DNA from: Shewanella sp. HN-41
GTDB taxonomy: Bacteria; Pseudomonadota; Gammaproteobacteria; Enterobacterales; Shewanellaceae
Direction: 5' to 3'
DNA length: 64,000 nt
Assembly (NCBI RefSeq): GCF_000217915.1
Contig: NZ_AFOZ01000033.1
Span: forward strand, 1-64,000
Shown: in pieces, positions 47,910 to 58,750 of the stretch
How the letters are laid out: the number at the start of each line of letters is the position of its first letter
Numbering within the stretch: position 1 is the first letter of the stretch
The notes under the pieces: model-generated
Seen by the model: only the letters and a program-made list of their open reading frames with translations
What the model was told of the DNA's origin: nothing
Databases searched by the model: none
Position numbers and translations under genes: made by a program

Positions 47910-50900
47910 TGAACAGCATTCGCCTCATATTTGACAGTGTATGATTGATTAGCTTTTAGATTATCTAACCCTTGACGTTTACCATTGGGCCAAATGATGA
48001 CCACTTTAGCTTGGGTTGATTTGCCAAGGCCGATGGATTGCTCTTTCGGGTGCACTGACATATATCCTTGACTACCCGATACTTGCCGCCAGCTATACCC
48101 CTTATCACCAAACCCCACGATGATTTGCGCGCCGATGGCATCTTGGTTAACGCCATGCTCTGGCGCACCGACTAAGCGGATTTTTAGCCAATTGTTATTT
48201 AAAGTATTAGCTTGGTTTTCAAATAATTGTGCCTTGTCGTGGTAATTATTTACGATGACATCTAAGTCACCATCATTATCAAAATCTAAATATGCCGCCG
48301 ACCGTGAGTTCGCGACAAAGTCCAAACCGCTTCGCTCTGACGCGTTAGACAGCCCACCATTGGTATTTAAAAAAACACATTACTGGCTTTAGCTGCATCC
48401 GGGAAATACCCCGTCATCGCTTCACCCGTGTTAGGGTCGGAATAATATGGATTACTGGAGGAATAGACATAGTAATCATTCATACCATTTAACACATAAA
48501 GGTCTTCATCACCGTCATTATCGACATCAAAGAAGTCTGCATCCCATGCCCACCCAGTGGAAGAGTAACCTCTACCAATTTTATCACTCGCTTGGTAACG
48601 TAATGCGCCATTGGCATTTTGGCCTGAGATAAATAAATCATTACCTTCGACAACACGCATGTTCGCCAATTTATCAGGATTGAACTGCGCTTGAGTGTCC
48701 TCACTGGGTAACACATATTTTTGATCTTTATTCATAGTGACAATATTTGACACGTACACATCCGGTAAACCATCACCATTTAAATCACTTAAACTGAGAT
48801 TCATGGTATATGAAGGCTTACTCGTGCCAATTTTAGCGGCATAGTCGACAAATCCTTTGCCTTGCTGGTTGATGTAATACGCATTAACACCAAAATCATT
48901 GCCCACTATCAGATCTTGCCAACCATCCATATTAAGATCGGTATGGGTGACAGCTTGACCCCAACCCGAGTTATTGGCACCCAATGCATCTTTAGCCTTT
49001 TCAAAAACAAAATTGCCTTTATTAATGAATAATTCGTTTGGCTCACCATTATCATTGCGGCGCTTCAATGTCGGTAAATTGCCCGTTAAATAATTGCCAA
49101 AATACTCGATATAGATGTCGAGAAGACCGTCGTTATTGACATCGAATGTGGTTGCTGGGCCACCTATGTGACCCGCACCGCCCAACTTGGCAATCTCGGT
49201 TTTCTCAGTAAAGGTACCATCACCATTATTGCTGTAAATGCGATGAGGTTCATCAACATAAGTGATCATAATGTCTTGATCGCCATCATTATCAAAATCG
49301 GCAATTAATGGCTGACGAGGTTCACCAGCAAGTCCGCCGACCTTTGGGCCTGCGCTACCTTGGCTAACGGCTCGCTGGCTCAAATTGCTCAGGCCAGATT
49401 TAACTGTCACATCTTCGAAAACATCACCACGATTTACATACAACTTATTGCCCACACCACTCAACACAAGTAAGTCGGTTAATCCATCCCCATTAATATC
49501 TTCTGCGGCAACACCGCCACCACCGAAAGCAGGTGGAATAGTAATAATGCCAGTATTAGTATCTTTATTAAGGTAGCTACGAAGTTGGCGACTTAACCAA
49601 TCTGAAGACCGGTGCTCAATATTAATGTGCTGTTTATCGGTGACATTGGTAAAAAATTTAATTGCAGTATCAGTTTCTGTTGAGGCAGATAGAATCGTCG
49701 GTTTGGTCACTGGCTCGGGAACATATTGATGATAGGCATCAACTTGCTTTGCAATACGGTTATATGCTGCGGTCACAAAGCTTGCATCTAGCTCGCTGGC
49801 CCCTTTTGTCTTACCTTCTTCTCCCGCTGCACGTAGCAACAAAACCCCATAATGCGCAATTGCTTCGGTCAATAGCTCTGCGGCAAACGGATCCGCTTCG
49901 ATGGTCACCCGGTCACCTAAATCAGCCAGAGCTTCTTTTAAATAGAACCAATGCAGTCCTGAATCACGAAACGAGTCCATGTCATAGGCTTCAATCTCAA
50001 TTTGTTGTGCGTATGGATAATTGGGATAGAAAATCACATCTTCATATTCGTTAACACGATGAGGCAAAATATTATCCATCGCCACATCAACATCGGCCTC
50101 TTTAATCACCAGACCTTGTTTAACAGCCGCTTGTGATTGAAGATAAAAGTTACCTGCAAATGCAACCATAGCTTCGGTAAAATAACGGGTAAATTCCGCT
50201 GACTTTTGCGCATCTTTTGGCAAAGCCAACTTGGCAAAATAGACTTGCAGATTACGGGCAAATAACGTTTGATTAACTTGGTTGTATTGCTGAAATGCGG
50301 CGATTTTTAAATCAACAATTTCATTCAGCAACCCTGTTTTAGCCGTTTTGCCACTGCTGACCGTATTACCAGACACATTCTGTTTCGCATCGGTAAACTC
50401 AGGGAATAACCGCGCCCAACTTTGGCTAAGGCTTTTTTCAGTCACTTCATACTCATCAAGGCTACGGGCAATAAGATCGGCCTCCTTAAGAAGTGATAGG
50501 GTTACTAAATCCAATTGCCCTCGAATAAATTCGACTGCATCATCCGCCAAGGGCGGTAAGTTCTCCTCCATATCAAGCAGCGCATCTTGCTGTACAGCCA
50601 ACATGGCCCTGAAGCTATAAGCAATAGAGCCGTAATGCTTCTGATCCCTTGAATCGACAACCACGCTCGCTTTTGGGGTAGTGACAGTCCAATGATCTTT
50701 CGATTCTGTCGCGGTAAACAACGAAGCAACTATGGGTTTAACATCACTTAAACTAATGCGTTCTGCACTAGGGTGCGCCTTTGCAGCAAGGAACCAAATT
50801 TCTCGGATGAGATGTTTCTGATATTCGGCTTTAGCGTAACGTGCAGCATCAGAAAGGGGGGTACCATAAATAAGACCTTCTAAACGGGTCGCTGTTGCAT

Positions 50901-51072
50901 GGCATTTAGGATCACGTACGGACTCTAACTTTCCCATTAACCGCAATAAACCTTCATCGTGAACGGGCAAATCCGTCGCTGACATATTCGGATTTGTTTC
51001 CGCAATACTTGTGGCCATCGACAACAGTACACTGAGTGTCACTGCACTTATAGTAAAAGTCTTAATTCCCAT
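47906..51072 (-). CDS. Exported CRTAC1-like FG-GAP/ASPIC-UnbV protein, frameshifted
   Basis: Two adjacent frames encode one exported protein of about 1055 residues. The start is ATG 51072 ([25 protein letters not shown], signal peptide; AAGGA upstream). Residues about 30-450 are an unrecognised helical domain. About 500-910 hold calcium-binding FG-GAP/VCBS repeats ([55 protein letters not shown]). The frame breaks at the run of seven A at 48369-48375, after KASNVFF. One more base would continue as LNTNGGLSN and join the downstream part ([14 protein letters not shown] and a full ASPIC/UnbV domain ending at 47906). It is either a sequencing error or a recent break. Separated by a terminator from the giant gene upstream. 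Confidence 0.82.
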
Positions 51073-51118
51073 AGACCAAATCCTTCCCCACTTGACACCT
51101 AATATAGGTAAAACACAC

Positions 51119-51148
51119 AAAAATAGTGCAGGGCCAATAGCCCTGCAC
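51119..51148 (-). terminator. Terminator after the giant secreted-protein gene
   Basis: On the minus strand GTGCAGGGC and GCCCTGCAC (51126-51134 with 51140-51148) form a 9-bp stem with a 5-base loop followed by TATTTTT. It ends the 2.2-kilo-residue gene (stop at 51183) before the CRTAC1-like gene. Confidence 0.92.
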
Positions 51149-51182
51149 CCATTATAGTTATCTCAGCTAAGCAACATCACGA

Positions 51183-54100
51183 CTAGCGACGGTTTTGAAA
51201 CCGGCTGAACAAGCATATTACCAAGGTAAATAAGGCCCAAATGGGCAATCCACCACCGCTATTTCCCCCCTCTTTCGGGTCAATCACATCGAAGTTAACT
51301 TGATTCTGATTATTAGCCGCCCCTACGTCATATTCAAAACTTGAAACCATACCGCTGAGGGAAAATTCTCCCGTCGATATCGGCGTCAACCACATTTGAA
51401 TATCAACGCTTTGAGCTACCTCAAGCGTTCCTATCGCACACCGGATTTTTCCATCACCTAAAACACACTCGTCAGGAAGTGTGGTCACAACCAAGTCTGA
51501 CGGGACATTGATATCCAGCATCACTTCTGTCGCTTCAGCATTTCCCTTGTTCTGCACTGTCCAAGTAACGAGTGAAGTCTCGTTAATTCTCGGGAAACTG
51601 GCATCCTGAGCGTAAAGTGCCAAATCAACATCTTGACGGCCAATTGAACCATTGGCACTGACATACCATGCTGATAATCCATTTTGAGCATCAAACACCA
51701 CAATGTCCAAATTGCCATCATTATCCAAGTCAATCAGTTCTAATTTTGCAATATCTGCACCCGTAATGATTGCGTTATCAGGTCGAATATCGTTAATGCC
51801 ATAGTAATGCCAAATACTGACTCCTGTTTTAGTCAGCAATAATATTTCAGGCACACCATCGGCTTCCAAATCACGAACGAGAATATTATCAACATGGGGG
51901 AGACTCACATTGCTGACAACAAACTCGGCATCAAACGCATTGGCAACAAGTCGCCATCCATTCTTGTCATAAACGAATAGATCGAGCATGCCATCCTGTT
52001 CCAAATCAGCAGTGATTATTTTTTCACTCTGATTAGTCAAACTTTGCACAGTTGCCCCAACCCAAACGGTTCCGTTTAATTCATACAATACGGGAGTTTG
52101 ACCTTGGTAAGTTGCTAATATGTTGATATTTGAGTTGTTCTGTACAAGATTCAGCGATGTCACCCCAGTCTCTAATACATTCTCAGCCATCGGGGCTAAG
52201 TTTTTCTTTGCTTTAGTAAGCGCAGGTAAAGTAAACGGCAACAACTGCACTGAGGTTGCGCCAGTTCCGAAACCAGAATAGATAGCAATTTGAGATTGAT
52301 AAACACCCGCAAGGATAACCTCAGGACGACCATCCAAATTGACATCAGCCACAACGGCAATATCAGCAAATATTGCACCAAGGGACTCTTCCGAGGCGAC
52401 TTCAAACGCTGCGGTCAACATATACGCCTTAGAAATGCCGCTTGCCCCGCCTGTTGTGACAATATCGGACAAGCCATCACCATTAATATCTGCGACCACT
52501 AGCGATGTCAGCGCGGAGGTGACAGGGACCCTCGAAGACTCAACTAACTGGCCTAACCCGTCATTTAGCAAGAGCTGAATATCTGAAGTTGCAGCCTGAT
52601 AAACCAACAAGTCTGTAAACGAGTCGCCATTGATATCAACGGCGTATCCCGCATCCGCAGGCGTGCTCGACAAAATAGCACCAGGCAGAATCGCCAGAGT
52701 ATTCGCAAGCAATATACTGGCGGTTTCTGTCGTGGTGACATCATTAAGATTATCGCCCACAAGACTAAGCTTCGCAGTACTGAACCCAGCAGCAATATCA
52801 ACGACAGCAAAGCTGATAACGCTCGTCACTTGACCACTTATGGCTAACTCATCATTGAGCACACAGGTGATATGACCCGTAGAAACCTCACTACAAAACC
52901 CAGGTATAGACGACAGACTGAACTGAGCGTCATATTCGATTTCATAGGTAATACCTTTCGCTGCGGTATAGCCGACATTGTTGATCTCGGTAATCAAGTT
53001 AACATTTTGATTAATAACTGCGGGTGCAGGTGAGAAGTAGAACTGAACCGCGATCTCTGTATCGGTTGGCTGCACGACCTTCAAACTAAACTCTTGGGTC
53101 ACTAACGTATCCACAATTCCATCCGTTAATCCCAAAACGATATCAAAAGTTTGATCGGCCGCTGACATGGGAGGCGTACCACTGAGTGAATTGCCACTCA
53201 ACTGTAACCAGTCAGGACCCGTTAACAGACTTAACGTCAACTCACTGCCAACATCTACATCCGATACCTCAACCAAGTAGCGGTATGTTGCCCCTGCCTG
53301 CCCCTCCAGTTCCGGCTCAGAATCAAAAACAGGTGCATCATTTACATTGAGCACTTCGATACTAAACATTGGCAAATCAATTTGAATGGTGCCATCGGTA
53401 ACGGAAATCATGACATCCTTCGTCACCCCAACATCATCGTTTGTCGGTGTCCCTGATAACGTCCCGTTACTGGTGTCGAAACTCGCCCAACTTGGTTTAT
53501 TTGCAATAATAAAGCTCAAGCTATCCCCTTCATCTTCATCACTCACTGTGGGGATAAAAAGATAAGTTGAATCCTCTTCGACAGTTAGCGAAGGAGAGCC
53601 CTCAATAACGGGTTCATCATTGACATTAACCACTTCGATATCAAACACTGCTAAATTGACAGATTCAGTTGCATCAGAGACAGAAATGATGATTCCAGAA
53701 GTCGTGCCAACATCCAAATTGGTGGGAGTACCACTTAATTGACCCGTACTGCTATTAAAACTCGCCCAACTTGGCATATTGATAATGCTGAAAACTAAGC
53801 TGTCGCCGCTGTCGTCATCGCTCGCGATGGGGGTAAAGCTGTAGGCACTGTCCTCATTGACCGAGGTCGCCGGCGTGCCCGAAATCACCGGCGCGTCATT
53901 GGTATTGCTGACCGTGATACTAAAGCTACTGAGGTGGGTGGTGACCGTGCCATCAAAGACGCCGATCACTATGCCAGCGGTGGTACCAACATCGGCATTG
54001 GTGGGCGTGCCGCTTAATTGACCGGTGCTGCTATTGAAACTCGCCCAGCTCGGTTGATTAGTGATCACAAAGCTTAAGCTGTCACCGCTGTCCTCATCAC

Positions 54101-57100
54101 TCGCGGTGGGGGTAAAGCTGTAGGCACTGTCCTCATTGACCGAGGTCGCCGGCGTGCCCGAAATCACCGGCGCGTCATTAAAATCATAAGTAACAGAATA
54201 ATCCGCTGCAGTATTGCCATTACCTAGGCCATCTAAAGCAACATTAGCAGCAATCGCTAAATTCACACTCGCTTGGGCGATAGGATCAACACTGACGGTA
54301 TATTGCTTACCATCGACATTGACAAAATTCGACAAATTAGCATTTGTGATCTGAATATCGGAAATATCAAAACCGGTAACGGTTTCGCTAAAATCCACCG
54401 TTGCAGTAAAACTGGCAACAACTGGACTTGATGGCCCTGAAATTGAAACTGACGGTAATAGGTCGTCATAAGTAATATTCAGTGTGTTAGACACACTATT
54501 CCCATTGCCAGCATTATCATTTGCAACACTATCTTGTACGTCTATGGATACTGTAGTTTCACCGGTTGCGCTAACTAACACTGAGTAGTTTTTGGCATCC
54601 AGTGCTTGGAAATTAGAGAGTGAACCGTTCAAAATCGTCAAATCACCCATCTCAAACCCTGTGACATTCTCTTCAAATAAAATGTTTACGGTAAAATCAG
54701 TGATCTGCTCAGTTGAATTTGAACTTAATGTCACTGTTGGTTTATGGGTATCAACGGCGAACACATCTGACGGTCCGGCTGCAGGCGCTAGATTTATCGA
54801 ATACCGTGCAGTATTAGCTGCGATACTGATCCCCAGAGTCCCATTACCGCTAAAATCACTTAACGTAACAGTCGGCTGAGAAGTGTCACCATTTTGAACC
54901 GTGACAGTTGCAGCGCTCGCGCCAGAGGTTGAATTAACCGCAATATCCGACGCAGTCAAGTTGACCGTTTCAGCATCATTATAATCAATCACAAAACTCA
55001 CAGGGGTCGAACTCACTAACATCGATGAAGGCGTACCAATGCTTAAACTGGGAGTGGGTACCAAAGGTGTTGTTTGGTATTCAAAGCTAATTTCTAATGC
55101 CGCGGTATTCTTCACGTTTGCATCAAGCACATCATCCGCAACACCAGCAGCAATATTTAATGTCACCATCCCATCAGATAAAGGCGTCACTTCAACTGTG
55201 TATTTTTTTGCCGACACTGGAGTAAAAGCATTGAGGGATGCGTTAACAACGGAAATGTCAGACACATCGAAGTTCTCTACATCGTCCGAAAAATCAATTG
55301 TCATCAAGATATTCGTATCTGATGTAGGGCTTGTTATGTCCACACCAGTCACTACCGACAGCGTATTCACTAAAAACGAGGCATACATTGGCTCAAAGGT
55401 GGTACTCGTTGCATCGACTAACGCCGTCACGGATGAACTAACGCTCGAATAACCATTTGCCATAAAGTTAGCTGGCAGGTTGAGCACAACATCAAAAGTA
55501 CAACTTGTTGTGGGAGCGAGAGACCCACCTGTAAATGTCAAATTTTTTCCAGAAATGGTCGCAGATGAACCGACACCACAGACATCAGCCTGAGTTGTCG
55601 ATACCACAGTCACTGCGGTATTGATATTTGCGAAGCTTTCGGTAAATGCAATCGACGAGACAGTAGCCACAGGATCGGCATTATTAAGCACATAAGTTAA
55701 CGTCAATGGCGTGGCAACACTGCCGACACGCAATGAACTTGGCGAGAACGACTTAGATGCGGAAAATTGTGTCACTTGTAATGTTGATGATGCTGCAGAT
55801 GAGGTTAAATTTACGCCATTAAGTGATGCGGTGAGAGCCGAACTCGAAAATGCATAATGTTGTGAACTCGCGCCACTCGGCACTTGCACCGAGACAGAAA
55901 ACTGACACGTTTCGCCAATTGCCACATTCGCATTTGCTAATGCTATTGCTCCAGTCCCTGCACCGGTAACGGCAGAACTTTCACCACAGGGGGCATCAGG
56001 TACACTCAGTACTGTGATACCACTTAACACCGCATCTAAATCCATGTTGAAGCCAACAGCGGTTGCATCATACAGTGAACCAAAACTGTTTTGTATTTCA
56101 AAATTAATCGTCGTATTTTCCCCTGGTGACACTACGGCGGGGTTAAACACAAATGACAATTTGGGTGCAGTGATAATACTAAAGGACTGACTTGCAGAAG
56201 GAGCAACTGACTGAACGACCTGACTATTTATAGTGGCAGTAATTGCCCCTACTGACATTAAGTAGGTACCAGCATTAAAACTAGCTGGCACGGTGTAATC
56301 CACACTAAACGAACAAGTCCCCCCTGCAGATAGGCTGATGCCAGACACCGCCATTGATGGACCATCAGCAAAAGCCCCATTGTAGGTTGCAGTAGAGCCT
56401 GCACCACAAAAATCATTTGCAGGTAAAGTCGCAGTGAAACCAAACAAGTTCGATAATACGTGAGTAAAAGAAACAGACGAAGCAGCATTCGTACCGTCGA
56501 CATTAGTTAAGCTATATTCGACAGAAATCACATCACCAGCGACAACCTCAGAAACACTAATCCCCCCCTGTTTAGTGTCTATCACCAAAGCGGGAGCGCT
56601 ATTTACACTAAATGTATTAAATACATTGGCGGCATAGCTCGAATTTCCAGCATTGACGGTCGTGCCATTTAAGTCATAACTGATTGCGGATATTTCATTG
56701 GTATAGCTACCTGGAGTGGCATTAGCAGGAACAGTAACAGGTATACTAAATTGACAGCTTTCGCCCGCCGTAACGCTCGCCCCCGTTAAGCTAATCACCC
56801 CCGTACCAGTGACGCTTGAACCAACACCACATACATCTGTCAGTGGGGTGGTTAACGCCAATCCACTCAAAACACTCTCTAAGTTATCGGTAAAAGTGAC
56901 ATTGGTGGCATCGTAATTTCTATCGGTATTTCGCAAGGTCACATCTAACATCCCTTGACTACCAGGAACAAGATTTGACGGCGAAAATGATGCGGTAACA
57001 AATTTGATCGTTGATTCGAAGCTTGTGCTCACTTTACCAACAGCTACCCCACTCGTCGCATTCGTTATAGCAGCACTGAGTAAATTTTTAACGCCCGCAG

Positions 57101-57887
57101 AGTTTGAAATGACATCAAATTCAATCAAACAACTGGTAGTAGTGACGAAACTCGCTGTCGGAATAGTAAATGAGTTGCTACCCGATGCATTGGTATTACT
57201 AACACCACAATCGGCGCTGTAATTAAGAGGCGATGCTAAAACGACCCCATCAGAAAAAGTAATCACACCACGTGCGAAAGAGTAAAACGTACTAACATAC
57301 GGCGGGAAATTCCCCAATTGCAGCGTGACATGATTCACGCTACCAACCGATAACTCAGCTTCAGATACCGATAGAGAAGCGGTAATAAGCGTAGGATCTA
57401 CAGTAAACTGAAACGGGCCAGCTAACGGGCCAGCACCCAAATCTGAATTCAGCTCTGTAATATTAACATCAAGGACTGTCGCGGCGGCATCTATCACCAC
57501 GCCCTTCATATCAAATGCAAATGTACATGAACTGCTATCGGCTAAGGTATAACCTGAGGCAGTGAGTGCTGAATCGTTGGACGAGTATGAACCATCACTG
57601 CAGCTAGTCACTACATTCAAAGGCACTGCAAAATCAAGGTTATCAGTGTCGGCTATGGTTGCCACAAAACCAATATTGGATGCGGTTTCACCGGTAGCAT
57701 TAGAGAGCGTCAAGGTTAAGGTATTCACGTTACCATCACCGACGCTTGAATAAGTAAAAGCACCAGAAACCGTCAACCCACTAGGATCAGCCGCATAAAC
57801 ACTGCAACTCACTAGCGCTGTCAGCAAAAAACTACCTATACGATTAAACATTCCATTTACTCTCAATAGGTCGGGGATGAATTTCAT
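51183..57887 (-). CDS. Giant secreted repeat protein with GlyGly-CTERM-like tail
   Basis: About 2234 residues, predicted cell-surface or secreted. The start is ATG 57887 (AAGG upstream), with a signal peptide ending SCSVYA; ATG 57851 is an alternative. The order is: about seven DUF11/CARDB-like repeats with cysteine pairs (about 35-830); four Big_12-like Ig repeats (about 835-1235; FSDDVENFDVSDISV, FSETVTGFDISDIQI); four putative-Ig (He_PIG) repeats of about 93 residues (about 1236-1610); a DUF11-like repeat; six FG-GAP/VCBS calcium-type motifs (DINGDSFTDLL to DLDNDGNLDIV); another DUF11-like domain; and a tail of Gly/Ser-rich linker, hydrophobic segment (LPIWALFTLVICLF) and basic end (SRFQNRR). 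That tail fits the rhombosortase-processed GlyGly-CTERM class. Ligand and role unknown. Confidence 0.85.
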   Translation of the reverse strand: MKFIPDLLRVNGMFNRIGSFLLTALVSCSVYAADPSGLTVSGAFTYSSVGDGNVNTLTLTLSNATGETASNIGFVATIADTDNLDFAVPLNVVTSCSDGSYSSNDSALTASGYTLADSSSCTFAFDMKGVVIDAAATVLDVNITELNSDLGAGPLAGPFQFTVDPTLITASLSVSEAELSVGSVNHVTLQLGNFPPYVSTFYSFARGVITFSDGVVLASPLNYSADCGVSNTNASGSNSFTIPTASFVTTTSCLIEFDVISNSAGVKNLLSAAITNATSGVAVGKVSTSFESTIKFVTASFSPSNLVPGSQGMLDVTLRNTDRNYDATNVTFTDNLESVLSGLALTTPLTDVCGVGSSVTGTGVISLTGASVTAGESCQFSIPVTVPANATPGSYTNEISAISYDLNGTTVNAGNSSYAANVFNTFSVNSAPALVIDTKQGGISVSEVVAGDVISVEYSLTNVDGTNAASSVSFTHVLSNLFGFTATLPANDFCGAGSTATYNGAFADGPSMAVSGISLSAGGTCSFSVDYTVPASFNAGTYLMSVGAITATINSQVVQSVAPSASQSFSIITAPKLSFVFNPAVVSPGENTTINFEIQNSFGSLYDATAVGFNMDLDAVLSGITVLSVPDAPCGESSAVTGAGTGAIALANANVAIGETCQFSVSVQVPSGASSQHYAFSSSALTASLNGVNLTSSAASSTLQVTQFSASKSFSPSSLRVGSVATPLTLTYVLNNADPVATVSSIAFTESFANINTAVTVVSTTQADVCGVGSSATISGKNLTFTGGSLAPTTSCTFDVVLNLPANFMANGYSSVSSSVTALVDATSTTFEPMYASFLVNTLSVVTGVDITSPTSDTNILMTIDFSDDVENFDVSDISVVNASLNAFTPVSAKKYTVEVTPLSDGMVTLNIAAGVADDVLDANVKNTAALEISFEYQTTPLVPTPSLSIGTPSSMLVSSTPVSFVIDYNDAETVNLTASDIAVNSTSGASAATVTVQNGDTSQPTVTLSDFSGNGTLGISIAANTARYSINLAPAAGPSDVFAVDTHKPTVTLSSNSTEQITDFTVNILFEENVTGFEMGDLTILNGSLSNFQALDAKNYSVLVSATGETTVSIDVQDSVANDNAGNGNSVSNTLNITYDDLLPSVSISGPSSPVVASFTATVDFSETVTGFDISDIQITNANLSNFVNVDGKQYTVSVDPIAQASVNLAIAANVALDGLGNGNTAADYSVTYDFNDAPVISGTPATSVNEDSAYSFTPTASDEDSGDSLSFVITNQPSWASFNSSTGQLSGTPTNADVGTTAGIVIGVFDGTVTTHLSSFSITVSNTNDAPVISGTPATSVNEDSAYSFTPIASDDDSGDSLVFSIINMPSWASFNSSTGQLSGTPTNLDVGTTSGIIISVSDATESVNLAVFDIEVVNVNDEPVIEGSPSLTVEEDSTYLFIPTVSDEDEGDSLSFIIANKPSWASFDTSNGTLSGTPTNDDVGVTKDVMISVTDGTIQIDLPMFSIEVLNVNDAPVFDSEPELEGQAGATYRYLVEVSDVDVGSELTLSLLTGPDWLQLSGNSLSGTPPMSAADQTFDIVLGLTDGIVDTLVTQEFSLKVVQPTDTEIAVQFYFSPAPAVINQNVNLITEINNVGYTAAKGITYEIEYDAQFSLSSIPGFCSEVSTGHITCVLNDELAISGQVTSVISFAVVDIAAGFSTAKLSLVGDNLNDVTTTETASILLANTLAILPGAILSSTPADAGYAVDINGDSFTDLLVYQAATSDIQLLLNDGLGQLVESSRVPVTSALTSLVVADINGDGLSDIVTTGGASGISKAYMLTAAFEVASEESLGAIFADIAVVADVNLDGRPEVILAGVYQSQIAIYSGFGTGATSVQLLPFTLPALTKAKKNLAPMAENVLETGVTSLNLVQNNSNINILATYQGQTPVLYELNGTVWVGATVQSLTNQSEKIITADLEQDGMLDLFVYDKNGWRLVANAFDAEFVVSNVSLPHVDNILVRDLEADGVPEILLLTKTGVSIWHYYGINDIRPDNAIITGADIAKLELIDLDNDGNLDIVVFDAQNGLSAWYVSANGSIGRQDVDLALYAQDASFPRINETSLVTWTVQNKGNAEATEVMLDINVPSDLVVTTLPDECVLGDGKIRCAIGTLEVAQSVDIQMWLTPISTGEFSLSGMVSSFEYDVGAANNQNQVNFDVIDPKEGGNSGGGLPIWALFTLVICLFSRFQNRR
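53060..54180 (-). repeat. Four tandem 279-bp He_PIG units, two nearly identical
   Basis: The putative-Ig repeats encoded here have a period of 279 bp (93 residues). Between the two repeats nearest 54180, a 73-bp stretch is identical (53828-53900 and 54107-54179) and the adjacent sequence is very similar. The two others are diverged. This points to recent duplication or gene conversion within the gene. Confidence 0.85.
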
Positions 57888-58227
57888 GGTGAAACCTTGT
57901 AATGAATAATTCCATTTAGTAGTGATGCGAACGGCCGCCCACCACCAGACACATACTTTTAACAAATAATAATAACAGCAATTTATCAATTATCATGTTA
58001 AAAATTTACATGAGCATAATACCTTCAGGCTGCCATTGAATAATTTCAAATCCAACAAAAAACCATAACAAGTTGAATAAAAACAATAAAAATAAACAAA
58101 AAACCAAAAAAAACCATTTATGTACTTTATCGATAAAGGTCTAACCAGTAGACCTAGCAAAGCAATCGTTTGCGATTTGTTGAATAATGGTTAAAATTAG
58201 CTCAAGCAAAACAATGAAGGCTAAATA
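57888..58227. other. Divergent promoter region
   Basis: This 340-base gap separates the giant gene and the 58228 gene, which are transcribed away from each other. It is strongly AT-rich, with long A runs near 58075-58115. No gene is supported. Both promoters should lie here, but I could not choose hexamers with confidence. Confidence 0.4.
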
Positions 58228-58749
58228 ATGAAATCTATTGGCAAGCGGGCCCAAACGTACTTATTGGTGATTGGTGTTGGATTTGGCCTAATGCAATCGG
58301 TTTACGCTGGAAGTATCGTCGCCAGCGGTTCAACACTCGATATTGATAACGGAAATACCTTTAATGTGGCCACTATTACTATTGTTGGCCCTAACAACTT
58401 TAATAAGCAATTTCACCTTTACGCAGGCGAGACTCGATTACAAATAGATGAACTAGGTATTACAGAATCTGGCAATTACAGTTATCACATTCAATATACC
58501 CAACAGGGTAAAATTGAGTACATCAGTGATGCAAGCACTGGCCGTCAAAGCGCACCACGCAACACGGGCAAAATTCAGTCTTCATCAGGTTATTTCAATG
58601 TACTTGACGGTGAGTTCATAACAGAAGAAATAGCTGAAGCAAACCCTGAAATGAAAACTGAGCGCATTCAACCCGCTGATGTTTCAGAACTAAACTCAAA
58701 TGTATCTAACGTGGCTGAAAGTTCAGCCGAACGCCATCAAGGGCAATAA
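58228..58749 (+). CDS. Small secreted protein of unknown function
   Basis: A 173-residue exported protein (signal peptide MKSIGKRAQTYLLVIGVGFGLMQSVYA). The mature part is beta-rich and polar (GSTLDIDNGNTFNVATITIVGPNNFNKQFHLYAGE), and the last 45 residues are acidic and disordered-looking. No known family recognised. It ends one base before the S74-domain gene, so the two are almost certainly cotranscribed and may act together at the cell surface. The content ASTLDIDNGNTFN resembles strands often seen in phage tail-fibre-like proteins, but this is weak. Confidence 0.75.
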   Translation: MKSIGKRAQTYLLVIGVGFGLMQSVYAGSIVASGSTLDIDNGNTFNVATITIVGPNNFNKQFHLYAGETRLQIDELGITESGNYSYHIQYTQQGKIEYISDASTGRQSAPRNTGKIQSSSGYFNVLDGEFITEEIAEANPEMKTERIQPADVSELNSNVSNVAESSAERHQGQ

Positions 58750-58750
58750 C

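Noticed and set aside
55039..55452. Long plus-strand ORFs inside the giant gene
   Set aside because: They are antisense to a continuous coding region and lack start signals; they arise from its codon composition.
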